In this document: positions 15,001 to 20,482 of the stretch, one piece after another
How positions within the stretch are numbered: position 1 is the first letter of the stretch
Layout of the letters: the number at the start of each line of letters is the position of its first letter
Assembly (NCBI GenBank): GCA_016706275.1
Contig: JADJJY010000002.1
Span: 750,520-814,519 of the forward strand
Reading direction: 5' to 3'
Source: Chloracidobacterium sp.
GTDB taxonomy: Bacteria; Acidobacteriota; Blastocatellia; Pyrinomonadales; Pyrinomonadaceae
DNA length: 64,000 bases
Notes under the pieces: generated by a model
Told to the model about the DNA's origin: nothing
Databases searched by the model: none
The model's input: only the letters and a program-made list of their open reading frames with translations
Position numbers and translations under genes: made by a program

Positions 15001-16409
15001 TTGTTCGATATACTTGTAGTCGTCGGCGACGCATCGCTAAAAATTCCCGACGATATCGAGCCCGAATTTGTTAGAACACTGATCGTAATTGAACCCGTTC
15101 CAGTCGTGGCCCCGATCGTGTTTCCCGTCGTCGTACCGATGTTGGCATTACCCGCTCCAAGATAAATGCCGGTCCACGGACCGCCGAGTGTCGTGGCGCT
15201 GCTGTTTGAAGTGAAATTGAAATTGGCGATAGTGTTTCCTTGCACACTAGACGGGGTTGTACTGCCGACGTTAAGGCTAATTGCTCGAAATCGATTGGCG
15301 ATACTACCCGCAATAGTCCATGCCGTTCCCCCAGCATTCACCGTACTTCCGCCGATGAAATTATTGCTGATTGTAAAATTATTACCGGACGTATTATTGA
15401 TCTGAATTCCAGTGTCGGTCGCCGCAGTGGTCATAGTGCGTGTTGCCGTTTGGTACAGACTATTCCCGCTGATCGTCCAATCAGTATTTCCCGACGAAAC
15501 AAAGATTCCCGAATCGGCAACGGCTGCCCCGAAAAAGTCAAAGATCTTATTATCAGTGATCTGAATGCCACTGTTATTTGTCGCCGTTGTTGTCGTGGTT
15601 CCCAGCCCGTAGATCGCAGTTGTTGGTAAATTGGCTCCGGCAGGCCCAATATTGTTATTCGAGATAATATTTCCGTCATTGCCGCTTGCTACACCGTCCG
15701 TACTAAAAAAGATCGTGCCACCGGCCACGGCCGTGCCCCCTGAAAATGAGCCGAGTATTGAGGTGTTTGTGATGGTGTTATTAGTTGCAGCATCATTAAA
15801 GCGAAACGTCGACGTATTAGCGGTCGCTGAAGCTGTCGTATTGGAAAAAGTCAGCGAATTACCGCTAGTATTTAGGCCATCAATCAATAGGTTGTCAACG
15901 CCATCCATAAAGACAAGTGCGTTTCCGGCAGTCGTAGCACCGGTGATGGTTCGAGCAGCTCCGCCCGCGGGTTTGATCGACATACTAGACCAATTGGCGG
16001 GTGCTACACTACCCGCTTTTATCTGAATAGTTGCCGTTCCTTCATTCGTGTTGCCGCAAACTTCGACAAGGATCGTACCTGTATGCACTACACCCGCATT
16101 GATGGTCGCCATAGCTCCGGTTCCTGCGGCTCCGCTGAGTGTTGCGTAAGCTGTCGGCACTCCTGCGGCTGACCCGCCCGATGATTCGACCTCTATCGGT
16201 CCGGCCGTTTCGCAAGTACCCGGCGCGACAAACGCTTCCGTTTGGGCGCTGTTCTGCGTTGTGGCGGCATTGCCGCCGAAGAATGTCGTTATGCTGTCGA
16301 AGATACTAAAGCCGGGGATGCCAATGGCGGCGGTGGCCGTGACGGCTGTGAGGGCGATCAGGACGGTGGAAATGACGATAATACGAGTGAGATTACGGTT
16401 CTTGAACAT
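1..16409 (-). CDS. Giant mosaic secreted surface protein (3' end outside window)
   Basis: One frame stays open from the ATG at 16409 to the left edge: at least 5469 codons. I checked the phase near 13581, 10980, 9510, 7563, 1191 and 3, and it is the same throughout. Start: a CGGAGAA ribosome site precedes the ATG, and the N-terminus MFKNR... matches the paralogue starting at 56821. Approximate modules by residue: signal/TM 1-27; beta-helix 130-870 ending in a DVGADE motif; second beta-helix 1030-1495 ending DIGADE; Calx-beta 1500-1615; Ig-like 1620-1720; autotransporter-like strand repeats 1730-2110; Cys-rich ephrin-receptor-like repeats 2114-2330; Ig-like modules 2340-2630; seven FG-GAP/VCBS repeats 2730-3070; DUF11-like 3073-3200; Calx-beta 3205-3335; beta-helix 3340-3735; Ig/PKD-like 3740-4210; then alternating Calx-beta and LamG modules to the edge. 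Probably an adhesin or matrix protein. No catalytic residues recognised. Confidence 0.9.
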   Translation of the reverse strand, partial: MFKNRNLTRIIVISTVLIALTAVTATAAIGIPGFSIFDSITTFFGGNAATTQNSAQTEAFVAPGTCETAGPIEVESSGGSAAGVPTAYATLSGAAGTGAMATINAGVVHTGTILVEVCGNTNEGTATIQIKAGSVAPANWSSMSIKPAGGAARTITGATTAGNALVFMDGVDNLLIDGLNTSGNSLTFSNTTASATANTSTFRFNDAATNNTITNTSILGSFSGGTAVAGGTIFFSTDGVASGNDGNIISNNNIGPAGANLPTTAIYGLGTTTTTATNNSGIQITDNKIFDFFGAAVADSGIFVSSGNTDWTISGNSLYQTATRTMTTAATDTGIQINNTSGNNFTISNNFIGGSTVNAGGTAWTIAGSIANRFRAISLNVGSTTPSSVQGNTIANFNFTSNSSATTLGGPWTGIYLGAGNANIGTTTGNTIGATTGTGSITISVLTNSGSISSGIFSDASPTTTSISNNNIGSISFGASTISQGFQGIAATTASSGAMTISGNTIGSATTANSININTGATSTTNQIFRGINNTISTVAVSITGNTIANVLNNYLPSSATSTNNILVGITSTAGINTITGNTVRNMTTSANHTGTGTAAPVIGILQTGSTAGQTVGQNTIHSLSETHATAAVNVYGIYLSNSSNSITNIIERNFIHSLSAVSSGAGIIRGIYTFNGGAYYRNNMIRLGIDSAGASLTSASIAIDGILSDTVTTASNTWYHNSIYIGGGGVSTGSAATACFKRTTSDIMDFRNNIAVNARSNGTGTGKHYIYNSTALTTMTADKNVLNSGGTGFVFGFDGTADRSTFALWQSNTSKDTNSVFSDPLFATPTGTSATVDLHIAAGSPARDIAFNAFVSTDIDGQTRPGGNATYDVGADEQDGTTPAANDIAATAFIDPTSGATKLTSGFAPQASFKNNGTAAQTNVPVRYRICADAGCTSVLYNQTTTIASLASGATATATFPSTGAIIAGTHSTKAKAELVGDTVTGNDEIGGTVVVKAPLSGTVAVCSSCTYTSITNAGGLFEAINALGLSADLTVEITGDISGELGTNALNTIASGKKVTMYPTGAARTITGSSANGLITLNGADDVIIDGSLGALGAGDRSLTITNTNSGTSSAVIWLQNGANSNRILNLNVVGNSNTTTLLGIGMGSSTISISSAATNISNRIESNSVSKTQYGIYSGGLSSVTKNTGNRINSNLLNTASPNNIGIGGIFANFEDGIKIAHNNIGSIDKTALTGTAFGIALGLVPSNTVTTFTGSDVINADVSGNIINGITQMNATGYSAFGIVLNTVTSGTSLISNNMISQVRSAATPSDFSAGIVAGGGVGSTTQIYANSVAMTGTRGAATNPSYALAVGDSNPTIDIRNNILLNTQTSSSTGKSFAIGRAYSTYTALTSDNNDLFTAAAATLGRTGGLGDTPGTDWTFATWQSTTGKDANSKNVDPQFKSTVDIATSDLHLKRTPLSPSPVENFGVSIAANTVDYDEDTRSLTPDIGADEVTTFQLSAATYTTAENVTPATVTVTRTGGSGNAGTVQYATSAAGGTTVGTCGSGGADYQEATGTLSFAAAESSKTFDIVICNDAVVETNEDVNITLSNATGSILGAQATAVLTITNDDVAPPSITLGQSSLTYGSTTVGTSAATQTSSVAGSDLTDVVQCNVSPTTDYSLSGDGTNFGSSASYVNNSGSASGTLTVKFTPTALGTRNATVTCASPGATSQTISLTGTGADATLATDYFRSLDSGNWDAPATWQSSHTGDFTDAITATLSPDSNANTITVRSPHTVTIPGTLTVTINETTIDSGAQVTVNDGGILALSTAVPTVSLVVNGTLLNQGKITRGSFGIWEVGATGTFIHNSVQTLFDLTTILSQASFDSASTMIYRGGGGINTQCVLSGKTYGNLKFESTSGAFNFVEGISVSPLTVSGTLSIGVAGGGTPTLQTGFPVNVTGDTTIGANGRWTMTNAGVPRIAALNGNFVMASGGQFSPNNNQVNVRGNWSNAGTFNAGTSTVAFNGDTGQTVTGDTTFYNFTKAVTAAQQMNFTAGSLTTVTNSLTLTGTAGNILSLRSTTDGTYWNIQVPTTRTVNYVNVKDSDNTTGVLVNPTNSVEAGHNVNWFPLVCPAGKYFNGSACVDADPGYYVPTFGQTSQTPCAAGTFQPDSGAISCNDATPGHFVSGTAQIAQTPCEPGKYQPGTAATSCIDADMGYFVGSAGQELQTKCAIGSYQPNTGQTSCFLASAGSYVPIAGSATQTPCAAGFFQPLEGASACNPAAAGTFISGTGSAVAGTPCAAGSYQPASGQASCTPASANFYVPSPGSTSQTPCAPGYTSGPGATVCTPIPTTVLSLTRSHPNPTNLNDVIWTIEFAALVDGVSTSNFALVNGGLTTPSITSVNPQGTAPNTKWNISVNTGGGSGTLGLNFVNATGLTPGVSTTLPVTGEVYTVDKDAPAIPSITGSTPPTPGNTTTPIIDGTAEAASTVKLYTSSDCTTGLLAAGTATGGNFAIGVTVPSNSTTNIYAAATDAAGNVSGCSTVFAYKNDINLPDTSLDLSGRPANPTTSTSATFTFSGTDSLARTEAQSPITFECALDGGSFAACTSPKNYPVLGLGSHTFQVRAKDPSGNVDPTPESYTWLIVDAPTVGDYGNTTVAFAGNTTVTPSAPPANATNLTVSAGTGYAGAFAGGLKINQVTGVVTVTDAHPAGTYTVTVNAFGPGSVATDTFVLTVSPGATCGQSSFDPAVNYAVGTNPNTVVTADVNLDGKPDMVVANGVSDNVSVLLGNGSGGFGAAANFAVGDHPNSIAVADFNLDGNPDIATANDVSSNITVLFGDGSGGVSSTTSFGAGNTPFGVVVADFNFDGKPDLAVANAVDDFVTVFIGNGIGGFAAGTTFAVGDNPIAASAGDFNNDGNADLVTANNGSNNVSVLIGNGVGGFAAAANFGVGTVPQSLAVDDLNHDGKADIVVTTTAVLGASVLLGDGIGGFAAATNTDVGTNPTGVAISDLNLDGNPDLVVTNFIASTPNVSVMLGDGTGAFGPQTIFGTGDNARSVAVGDFDLDGKPDLAVANFGSANVSVLLSDCVAPVVDIAVTKNDGGATVAPGGTVAYTLNYANNGTAYMTGVVLTETVPAHSTFNAGLSDPAWVCADVDAGSTCTLPIGSLASGAGSSAAFAVTVEEPISGGATQIDNTATIADDGTHGADVNLTNNTGSDSTPLNIPISFAINNVTANEGDAGQTAFTFTITKTGGNGQPTTVTFNTCDGTASAPDDFAAIGTCGGGPLRPALTVSVPDEVTFGPTDTTKQVTVYVNGDTTYETDETFSVVLASATNGGTFTDNEGLGTITNDDIACTPPSVTYVDDNWIGTTIGTDPDGGGPATQFGCDSFATVAGGISGVAAGGTVNVAAGTYTETGQIVISKDVALVGADRATTIIKPAGDTGNSGDLTGWFLIDATRTFNISGVTLDGTNRLVWHALRYHGSGTVNNVAFLNIKFEESGPAYRGGGVFTDLGVVNVTNSTFNGMGRFGVLAGSGSGNTATGTISGNTYTGKGAGNWLDYAFDIEYGANYTISGNTITGNLGVAMVDNSDSAAISVWGDPNSTANISGNTITGNTTGIAMVMVGEPASPTVTITGNNISGNANGLGTQDAFGPSSPNVTVTGSTITNNTVVGIVFAPGTGTANMSIHHNRITGNGDGVFMGATGPRPVLVESESNTRVRKEGDALTANETVNVQNNWWGCNEGPAPGNTNGCDEAVGLTAYTPWLVLGTSASPATVGVGGNSTITADMTKNSAAATPLGGPLPDIAVVSLWTATNGTMSPTSGTITAGTASSTFLSTSPVNGTGCANVDNEQTCANITMVLQPPTAAFTANPNPTACSQNVSFDGATSTAGPGRSIVSYSWDFGDTGTGAGISTSHAYSQYGPYSVVLTVTDDIGQTDTETVNVSVSLGNLPPVSAPGGPYLADLGSGFSLNGSGSSDPNAGCGDSIVSYAWSIDSGVILLTTATPSLSSAQINSLGIGIHSVALTVTDTFGNPNTASTTLSIYDNRPFAGFTASPNPSACSQVVSFDGSGSTHGRSVDRAIVAYNWDFGDGNFGTGVNATHAYAAYGNYTAKLTVTDNNVPAKTDFITHQVTVNQGNQPPVSVPGGPYSTIYGNGVVLNGSGSTDPNSGCGDSIFSYAWSIDAGAVTTTGVSPSLSWAQIAALGAGSHTVALTVTDTFGQTNTASTTLNIGVAPSFTISDVSLAEGDSGITNFVFTVTKTGSSGISATVEYNTVSGTATSPLDFAAISAMTLTFAPSTTTDTQQVTVQVNGDTTGEPDETFTVRLSNATNATIADADGLGTIVNDDCATPPANMIAWYGGEDNYNDIAGPTFETGAPSGTVGFTGGLVGRAFNFTGSGYAMATATSGPLNINGNQMTMDGWVRPTSVGDAVYFGRSVSFGNDYLLLNQNGNKLSAIIKTNGLEATVNAPSGPQVGVWTHIALTYDGSMMRLYMNGVEVGSTPKTGNITDSGQPFGIGGRSTGLRFNGAVDEVEVFNRALSSTEIATLAGVGSFGKCKAGLIQFSAPTYTVGENGVNANVVVKRTDGSKGAVSASFNTSNGTATTGTNDYTATSQTVSFADGNTTDQTIQIPINNDTIYELTETINVALTSPTGGAFVGPQGTTVVSITDNDVANAPTLSIDDPTLGGDNLAAAGFTVTLTGATEAYPVTVHYKSADGSATAGSDYTAVEGDLTFGIGETTKNIPISVLEDTTQELPETFVVNLTLPVNATISDSQGTATITSGDPAPSYSINDVSVVETNGGTTTATFTVTKTGATTLSSTVNFATQNGTATTADNDYVATSGNLTFPASLTTDTQTFTVTINGDTTLEPDETFNVLLTSVTNANISDGTGVGTILNDECTPMPPNMLSWYSGENNADDIVGINTGAWTGTPAYATGKVGQAFDFDGTKRVTASGTGSLNITGAQMTMDGWVYPRSNATAYYFGRTAPSDHPYVLLNIGGNLVVIIGTTTGPSNQQFDTGFAMPVNTWTHLAMTYDANGVGDKLRIYANGTQVFSTPTTGGNLRSSALPLTLGGRPAGDNSFNGLIDEVEVFDRALDAPAIAALASASGGGKCHTSTVQFSSNAYSVTEGNVNAPITVTRVGAHDTTATFNFATSAGTATAGATADYDAVSLTGVTFAIGEVSKVVNIPIHDDNIFEVAETVNLAVSNVATAPATTPGTPLSAVLTIDPDADAAPVLNIGDYTFTGANSLVGIGFPVSLTGASEVFPVTVHYQTSDNTAIAGSDYTATSGTLTFNSSGTTQFINVPILPDTVNEPEETFFMDLDTPVNATINDGHAIGTIPNDDPDPTFTIDNVSQVETDSGTTDFVFTVTKTGQTTQQFTVNYTTATTGSAIGGAACGAGIDYENQSGSLVFAPSDTTKTITIKVCGDTLLEPDETFGIELSGPPPVVFGSTPRGTILNDDCTPPPSGMVAWYQAENNANDIA

Positions 16410-16526
16410 AACGAAAATTCTCCGGCAAATGCCTTTTTATCCGTTTAAAACACAAATAGCTCCGTGCCAAAGGCACACGCAGCGTCGCACTTAAACGAAT
16501 TTGACTAAATTAAGCTTAATGTAGGA

Positions 16527-16554
16527 ATTATAGGCTCATTTAGACAGTTGTCAA
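16527..16554 (-). promoter_or_regulatory. Sigma70-type promoter of the giant gene
   Basis: On the minus strand TTGACA (16549-16554) is followed after 16 nt by TATAAT (16527-16532), about 118 nt upstream of the ATG at 16409. The same arrangement, with the same GCC before the -10 box and a TTAA-rich stretch after it, lies upstream of the paralogue starting at 56821. That supports it as a real promoter inherited with the gene's 5' module. Confidence 0.75.
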
Positions 16555-16559
16555 GCAGA

Positions 16560-16680
16560 TTTACCCCCTAGTGACGAGTGAATAGTGACGAGGGACGAGT
16601 GCGAGATATTAAGAAAAAACTTTAGCCACGAATGACACGAATGGCACGAATTCTGGCCGGGCAAAACGCGGCCAGTGTTG
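16560..16680. repeat. Intergenic short direct repeats
   Basis: The 342-bp gap 16410-16751 holds the promoter, then GTGACGAG-type direct repeats (16571-16602) and the motif AGCCACGAATGACACGAAT with an overlapping 9-mer repeat (about 16624-16650). The CACGAAT motif recurs at about 20421, 44570, 57032 and 57343. No coding potential seen. Confidence 0.5.
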
Positions 16681-16697
16681 ACGCAGGCCCACAACCG

Positions 16698-16728
16698 AAA
16701 AAAGGGACGAGAGTGATCTCCCGTCCCT
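16698..16728 (-). terminator. Rho-independent terminator of the 16752-20183 gene
   Basis: On the minus strand an 11-bp stem (AGGGACGGGAG with CTCTCGTCCCT, one G-U pair) closes a 4-nt loop and is followed directly by six T. It lies 24 nt beyond the stop codon. Confidence 0.8.
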
Positions 16729-16730
16729 CT

Positions 16731-16769
16731 TCACTTGTCACTTGTCACTGGTCACTGTTCCCTGTTCGT
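16731..16769. repeat. Heptamer-type array overlapping the stop codon
   Basis: Repeats with a 7-nt period of the type GTCACTT/GTCACTG run through the stop codon of the LamG gene. The last codons (AGG GAA CAG TGA) belong to the same periodic sequence. Similar arrays overlap the stops at 20463, 30013 and 44609. Confidence 0.55.
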
Positions 16770-19700
16770 CCCCGACGACCCAATGAAATCAGCGTCCGTG
16801 ACGTTGTCGTTGAGCGTGATCACCCGGGTCGGTTGGGCAAAGGTGAATCGCCGTGAGCGGACGGTGACGATATAGGTCTCGCCGGCGATCAGGCCGTCGA
16901 CAATGTATCGGCCGAGGTTGCCGGTCGCGACGTTTCGCACATCGCCGCCGGTTCCGGTGACGTTCACAAACGCCCCGCGGATGCCGCGCCCCTCGGCGGT
17001 CACGACACGCCCCGCTATGGATAGTTCGGCAGCGGTCGGGGCCGTCGTTACGATCGCGAACGGGGAGAGTGATGTGAGGCCAACGGCACAGAGGGACGGG
17101 TACGTTGACGATGCATAGGTGACATCAACCCAGCCTCCATTTTCGAGGTGCAAGATGTGCAATGTTGCGAACTCGGTTGTGGTAAATGAAGGCAGGTTAA
17201 AGCACACCGTCAGCGGACCCGTATATTGTGCGCTCGTCGCGATGTCGTACGTCAGCCCGACCGTTCGCAGCGGCAGCGGCGGCAACCCCACCGGATCGAG
17301 CGGTATCTCGTGCGTCATGCCGCTAAGATTGACAGCCGGAAAGTAGATCGTTGCGTCACCCGCCAGGGCATAGAACCCGACATTCGGAGCGGATGTTCTG
17401 CGGCCCCTATTGCCATTTGACAAGGTCGCCATCTGTTTGAGCTTGCCGGCAAGGCCCGCGTTTACGATCGACTGTATCTCAGTCTGCGTTATTGCACGGT
17501 TGTAAAAGGTTAGATCATCGATCTGGCCGCCAAAATAGGCGCCGCAAGTCGGTTCACCGCCGATCACAAGCGGCACGGTGTTTGGATCAAGCGTCATCGC
17601 ATGGTTTGCCACCGCCACACCGTTGACATACATCGTCGCGATCGCCCCGTCGTAACTGACCGAAACGTGCGTCCAGGTATTTAAAGGCAATTTATCAGGC
17701 GTTGTATAAACACCATTTGCCGGTGCTCCGGTCGCCCCAAACCCGAATTGATTCCCCCCCGGGTAAAAATGCAGAAAATAGTGCTGCTGGACAACACAGT
17801 CGGGCCGTTTGGAAAAGATGGGCTGATACGCGGCGTCGCTTGTTCGATATAGCCACACCTCGAATGACATCGGCTGTGTCGCACCAAAATTGATGTTCGC
17901 GTTGTGCGGCACCTCAACATAGTCATTGATGCCGTCTAGTTTGAACGCCTGGCCGACCTTGCCGACGGCAAAGCCCGCACCGTTAACAAGCGCGGCGTGA
18001 TTGGCGTTGCCGGAGATATCACTCACAAATCCGTCACCGCCCCACCAGCCGACGACCCCGGCCGGCGGCGTGGTCGCGGTTGGCTTACATTTGCCTGAGC
18101 CGTTAGCGTTTGCGACAGATCGGACCTCTGCTGCGGATAGAGCCCGGTTGTATATCGAGAGATCATCCACAACACCAAAGAACGAATTTTGTATATCGGC
18201 ATCGCCACGGGCTCCGATCGCGGCATTAGTAGTGAATGCAAAATTTACATCGTAGGTTATCGGCGGGCTCGCATTTCCATCAACGTAAAACACGACCTGA
18301 TTCCCTGTTTTTGTAACCGCAACGTGGTGGAAATTGGTGTCCGTGATCGGCATCGTAGGTGATTCAACATAACTGACTTCCACCGCAGTCAGAAACACGG
18401 TATTCGTTGCCTCGCGCATTCCGATCCCGTATCCACCAGTTCCGTACGCGAAAACTGCCCCACCGGGGCCTGCGGGAACGGGGTTATTTGTCAATACGGT
18501 CGCACTCGAACGCTTTATCCACGTTTCGATCGTAAAATCCTGCAACTGAAGACTCGCCGGATTTCCGACCAAGACCCGTTGACCTGTTCCACCCAAATCA
18601 AAAGCCTGTCCGACTTTACCGCCCGCGTAAGCTGCTCCGTTTTCCAGAGTTCCGTCGTTTCGTGAACGGGCGTCGAGAGCATTGCCGTTCCCGTTCCACC
18701 AGGACACAAGCCCGACCGGTGCCGGTGTGCAGCTATTGCATTTGCCTGCGCTGCCGGCGTTGTAGATGGCCGCGATCTCAGTGTCTGATAGTGCCCGGTC
18801 ATATATTGCCGGTTCGTCTATCTGCCCGCTCCATGTTGATCCGCCGACGCGGTAGCCGATGGTGATACCGTTTGACTCAAGTATCGTATTTAGAGCGATA
18901 GGTGCAGAATTCTCTAATTGGCCGTTTATATAGAGCTTAAGCGTCGTGCCGTCGTATGTCACCGCCCCGTGATACCACGTATTTGGCTGTATTGTCGTCG
19001 CCGTAGCCAGATCAGCATTATGTCCGTAAAAATACAATTTGCCCGGAGCGTTTCCTGACGTAACGAGCCCGAACATATTACTGTTTGACGCCGAACCGTA
19101 TTGGAATATGCCTGATTCGCCGGGGGTTGCCGGAGCTTTGAACCAAAGTTCAACCGTGCGGGCCGCACTGCCAATAGGCAATCCGGTTGGTGCCGCCACC
19201 TGAACATAGTCGCCGCTGCCGTCGAGGTTGAACGCGTTTCCAACCATTCCGGGAACATAATTAGCATCGCCGTGCAAAGCGGCATTATTACGCCCCTGAG
19301 TGTCTAACGGATTGTTTTCGGCTGACCACATCGAGATCAAACCGCTCGGCGGTTGAGTGCATGAATAACAAAAACCGAGATTGCCCGCGTTATAAATGTG
19401 GCCTATCTCGACAGAGCTGAGAGCCCGGTCAAATATGACCGGCTCATCAATGCCGCCAGAGTAGTAGGCATCGGCCGCCCAGTTGCTGCGGGCGATATAG
19501 TTGCTGGTCCTGGTGACATTGGCCGGTACGCCGGTCGTATCCGCTGCCATCACAAGGGCCACGCCATCCTTATACAGCTTGACTTGGCCGGCCGCGTCCA
19601 TCGTTGCGACATAATAGTGCCATTCGTTATTAGTGATCGCGTTTTCAGCGTATGCCATTCCGGTCGAGGTGCCTGAGCCGTTATAGACCTCAAACGCCAG

Positions 19701-20183
19701 ATCGTTACTGGTGCTGCGGCGCTGAAACAATATGTTGTTATTCGCCTGGCCATTGCCGAGGTCGATAAACCGGGCCCACACGCCATTTGAGGTCGGACGT
19801 GCCCATAACCCGACAGTAAATCCGTTTGAAAAGTTGGCGAACCCATCGGGCAGATCGACATGGTCGTCCGTACCGTCAAAGCTAAACGCCTGTCCCGTCA
19901 TACCGGCGGTAAATACGGTGCCGTTTTGCAGCAAGCCGTGATAGTTGCCGCGTGCGTCGATAGCATTGCCCTCACCTCGCCACCACGCGATCATACCGCT
20001 CGGCGGCGATAGACATACGACCGGCGGCGGTGAACTCCGTCGAACCGATCTCTTGTGGTTTGGAGACGAAAAAGCCGCGGCACTTGAGCCCGCGGCGGTC
20101 ATTATCATGATTGTCGTTAATAATATTACAAATATTTTGACCCACCGTAAGCGGATCCTTGTCCAAATATGTTGATCTAGCAT
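16752..20183 (-). CDS. Four-LamG secreted protein with REQ-ending C-terminal domain
   Basis: 1143 residues. A signal peptide (about 1-38) is followed by four LamG/concanavalin-like jelly rolls (about 55-275, 276-480, 481-700, 701-905). Each opens with a PPSG-x-x-x-x-WW-like strand and closes with the I-D-E/D-x-x-x-F/Y-x-R-A-L/I signature and a Cys-rich linker. Residues 906-1045 are a ZU5-like beta domain (VCFNLP, then LSPFAIV). Residues 1050-1143 are a carboxypeptidase-regulatory-like domain ending TNREQ. Start chosen from a perfect AGGAGGT 10 nt upstream of the ATG and from homology to the loci at 36462 and 44331. The last 130 or so codons are nearly identical to those of the 33055 gene, suggesting recombination of 3' modules. 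LamG repeats usually bind glycans or proteins, so a surface adhesin is likely. The ligand is unknown. Confidence 0.92.
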   Translation of the reverse strand: MLDQHIWTRIRLRWVKIFVILLTTIMIMTAAGSSAAAFSSPNHKRSVRRSSPPPVVCLSPPSGMIAWWRGEGNAIDARGNYHGLLQNGTVFTAGMTGQAFSFDGTDDHVDLPDGFANFSNGFTVGLWARPTSNGVWARFIDLGNGQANNNILFQRRSTSNDLAFEVYNGSGTSTGMAYAENAITNNEWHYYVATMDAAGQVKLYKDGVALVMAADTTGVPANVTRTSNYIARSNWAADAYYSGGIDEPVIFDRALSSVEIGHIYNAGNLGFCYSCTQPPSGLISMWSAENNPLDTQGRNNAALHGDANYVPGMVGNAFNLDGSGDYVQVAAPTGLPIGSAARTVELWFKAPATPGESGIFQYGSASNSNMFGLVTSGNAPGKLYFYGHNADLATATTIQPNTWYHGAVTYDGTTLKLYINGQLENSAPIALNTILESNGITIGYRVGGSTWSGQIDEPAIYDRALSDTEIAAIYNAGSAGKCNSCTPAPVGLVSWWNGNGNALDARSRNDGTLENGAAYAGGKVGQAFDLGGTGQRVLVGNPASLQLQDFTIETWIKRSSATVLTNNPVPAGPGGAVFAYGTGGYGIGMREATNTVFLTAVEVSYVESPTMPITDTNFHHVAVTKTGNQVVFYVDGNASPPITYDVNFAFTTNAAIGARGDADIQNSFFGVVDDLSIYNRALSAAEVRSVANANGSGKCKPTATTPPAGVVGWWGGDGFVSDISGNANHAALVNGAGFAVGKVGQAFKLDGINDYVEVPHNANINFGATQPMSFEVWLYRTSDAAYQPIFSKRPDCVVQQHYFLHFYPGGNQFGFGATGAPANGVYTTPDKLPLNTWTHVSVSYDGAIATMYVNGVAVANHAMTLDPNTVPLVIGGEPTCGAYFGGQIDDLTFYNRAITQTEIQSIVNAGLAGKLKQMATLSNGNRGRRTSAPNVGFYALAGDATIYFPAVNLSGMTHEIPLDPVGLPPLPLRTVGLTYDIATSAQYTGPLTVCFNLPSFTTTEFATLHILHLENGGWVDVTYASSTYPSLCAVGLTSLSPFAIVTTAPTAAELSIAGRVVTAEGRGIRGAFVNVTGTGGDVRNVATGNLGRYIVDGLIAGETYIVTVRSRRFTFAQPTRVITLNDNVTDADFIGSSGTNREQ

Positions 20184-20332
20184 CGCGTCCTACACCTCCT
20201 ACCGTATTCCGCGCCGTGTCGGGCAAAAGGTGTATGGAAAACGCTGCTTCGTGCCTACGAAGTAGTGCACGGTTTGCCTGTTCTACAATAGATCCCGGCG
20301 TGACTGACCTAATTTCAGCTTATACCTGTCAA
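20184..20332 (-). promoter_or_regulatory. Conserved 5' leader with RBS-sequestering helix (copy A)
   Basis: This leader is almost identical at 36463-36610 and 44332-44479. The Shine-Dalgarno segment (AGGTGTA in the RNA, 20191-20197) is perfectly complementary to UACACCU at 20228-20234. Upstream lies a strong hairpin: CGUGC and GCACG flank CUAC-UUC-GUAG (about 20248-20271). The 5' border carries TTGACA (20327-20332) followed by TATAAG (20319-20324). Seen: the pairing and the conservation. Inferred: translational control of the downstream surface protein. The segment GGCAAACC recalls c-di-GMP-I (GEMM) riboswitches, but the rest of that consensus is not clear. Confidence 0.6.
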
Positions 20333-20342
20333 GACCCCGCAC

Positions 20343-20358
20343 AGTGACGAGGGTCACA
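20343..20358. promoter_or_regulatory. CRP/FNR-like operator (copy A)
   Basis: AGTGA-N6-TCACA on the plus strand (TGTGA-N6-TCACT on the minus strand) matches the CRP-family consensus TGTGA-N6-TCACA at nine of ten positions. It sits just upstream of the TTGACA/TATAAG promoter candidate and recurs at the same place in the other two leader copies, with a different 6-nt spacer here. Confidence 0.5.
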
Positions 20359-20370
20359 ATCGCATTTAAA

Positions 20371-20402
20371 AGAAAAAGGCTGCGACCATTACGATCGCAG
20401 CC
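20371..20402 (-). terminator. GGCTGCGA-type terminator hairpin (copy 1)
   Basis: On the minus strand GGCTGCGATC pairs with GGTCGCAGCC (10 bp, one G-U) around a 5-nt loop and is followed by a T-rich tail. It lies 61 nt beyond the stop of the 20463 gene. One of six copies in the window. Confidence 0.8.
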
Positions 20403-20439
20403 ATTATAGGTTTTAGTTTAAGCCACGAATGACACCTGC

Positions 20440-20482
20440 TGTCACTCGTCACTTGTCACTCGTCACTGTTCCCTGTTCGTCC
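20440..20482. repeat. Heptamer-type array overlapping a stop codon
   Basis: GTCACTC/GTCACTT units with a 7-nt period extend from the intergenic DNA into the last codons (AGG GAA CAG TGA) of the 20463 gene. Confidence 0.5.

Noticed and set aside
20184..20332. Firm assignment as a c-di-GMP-I riboswitch
   Set aside because: GGCAAACC fits, but the GNRA tetraloop and the conserved segments after the first helix are not clearly present. Reported only as a structured leader.
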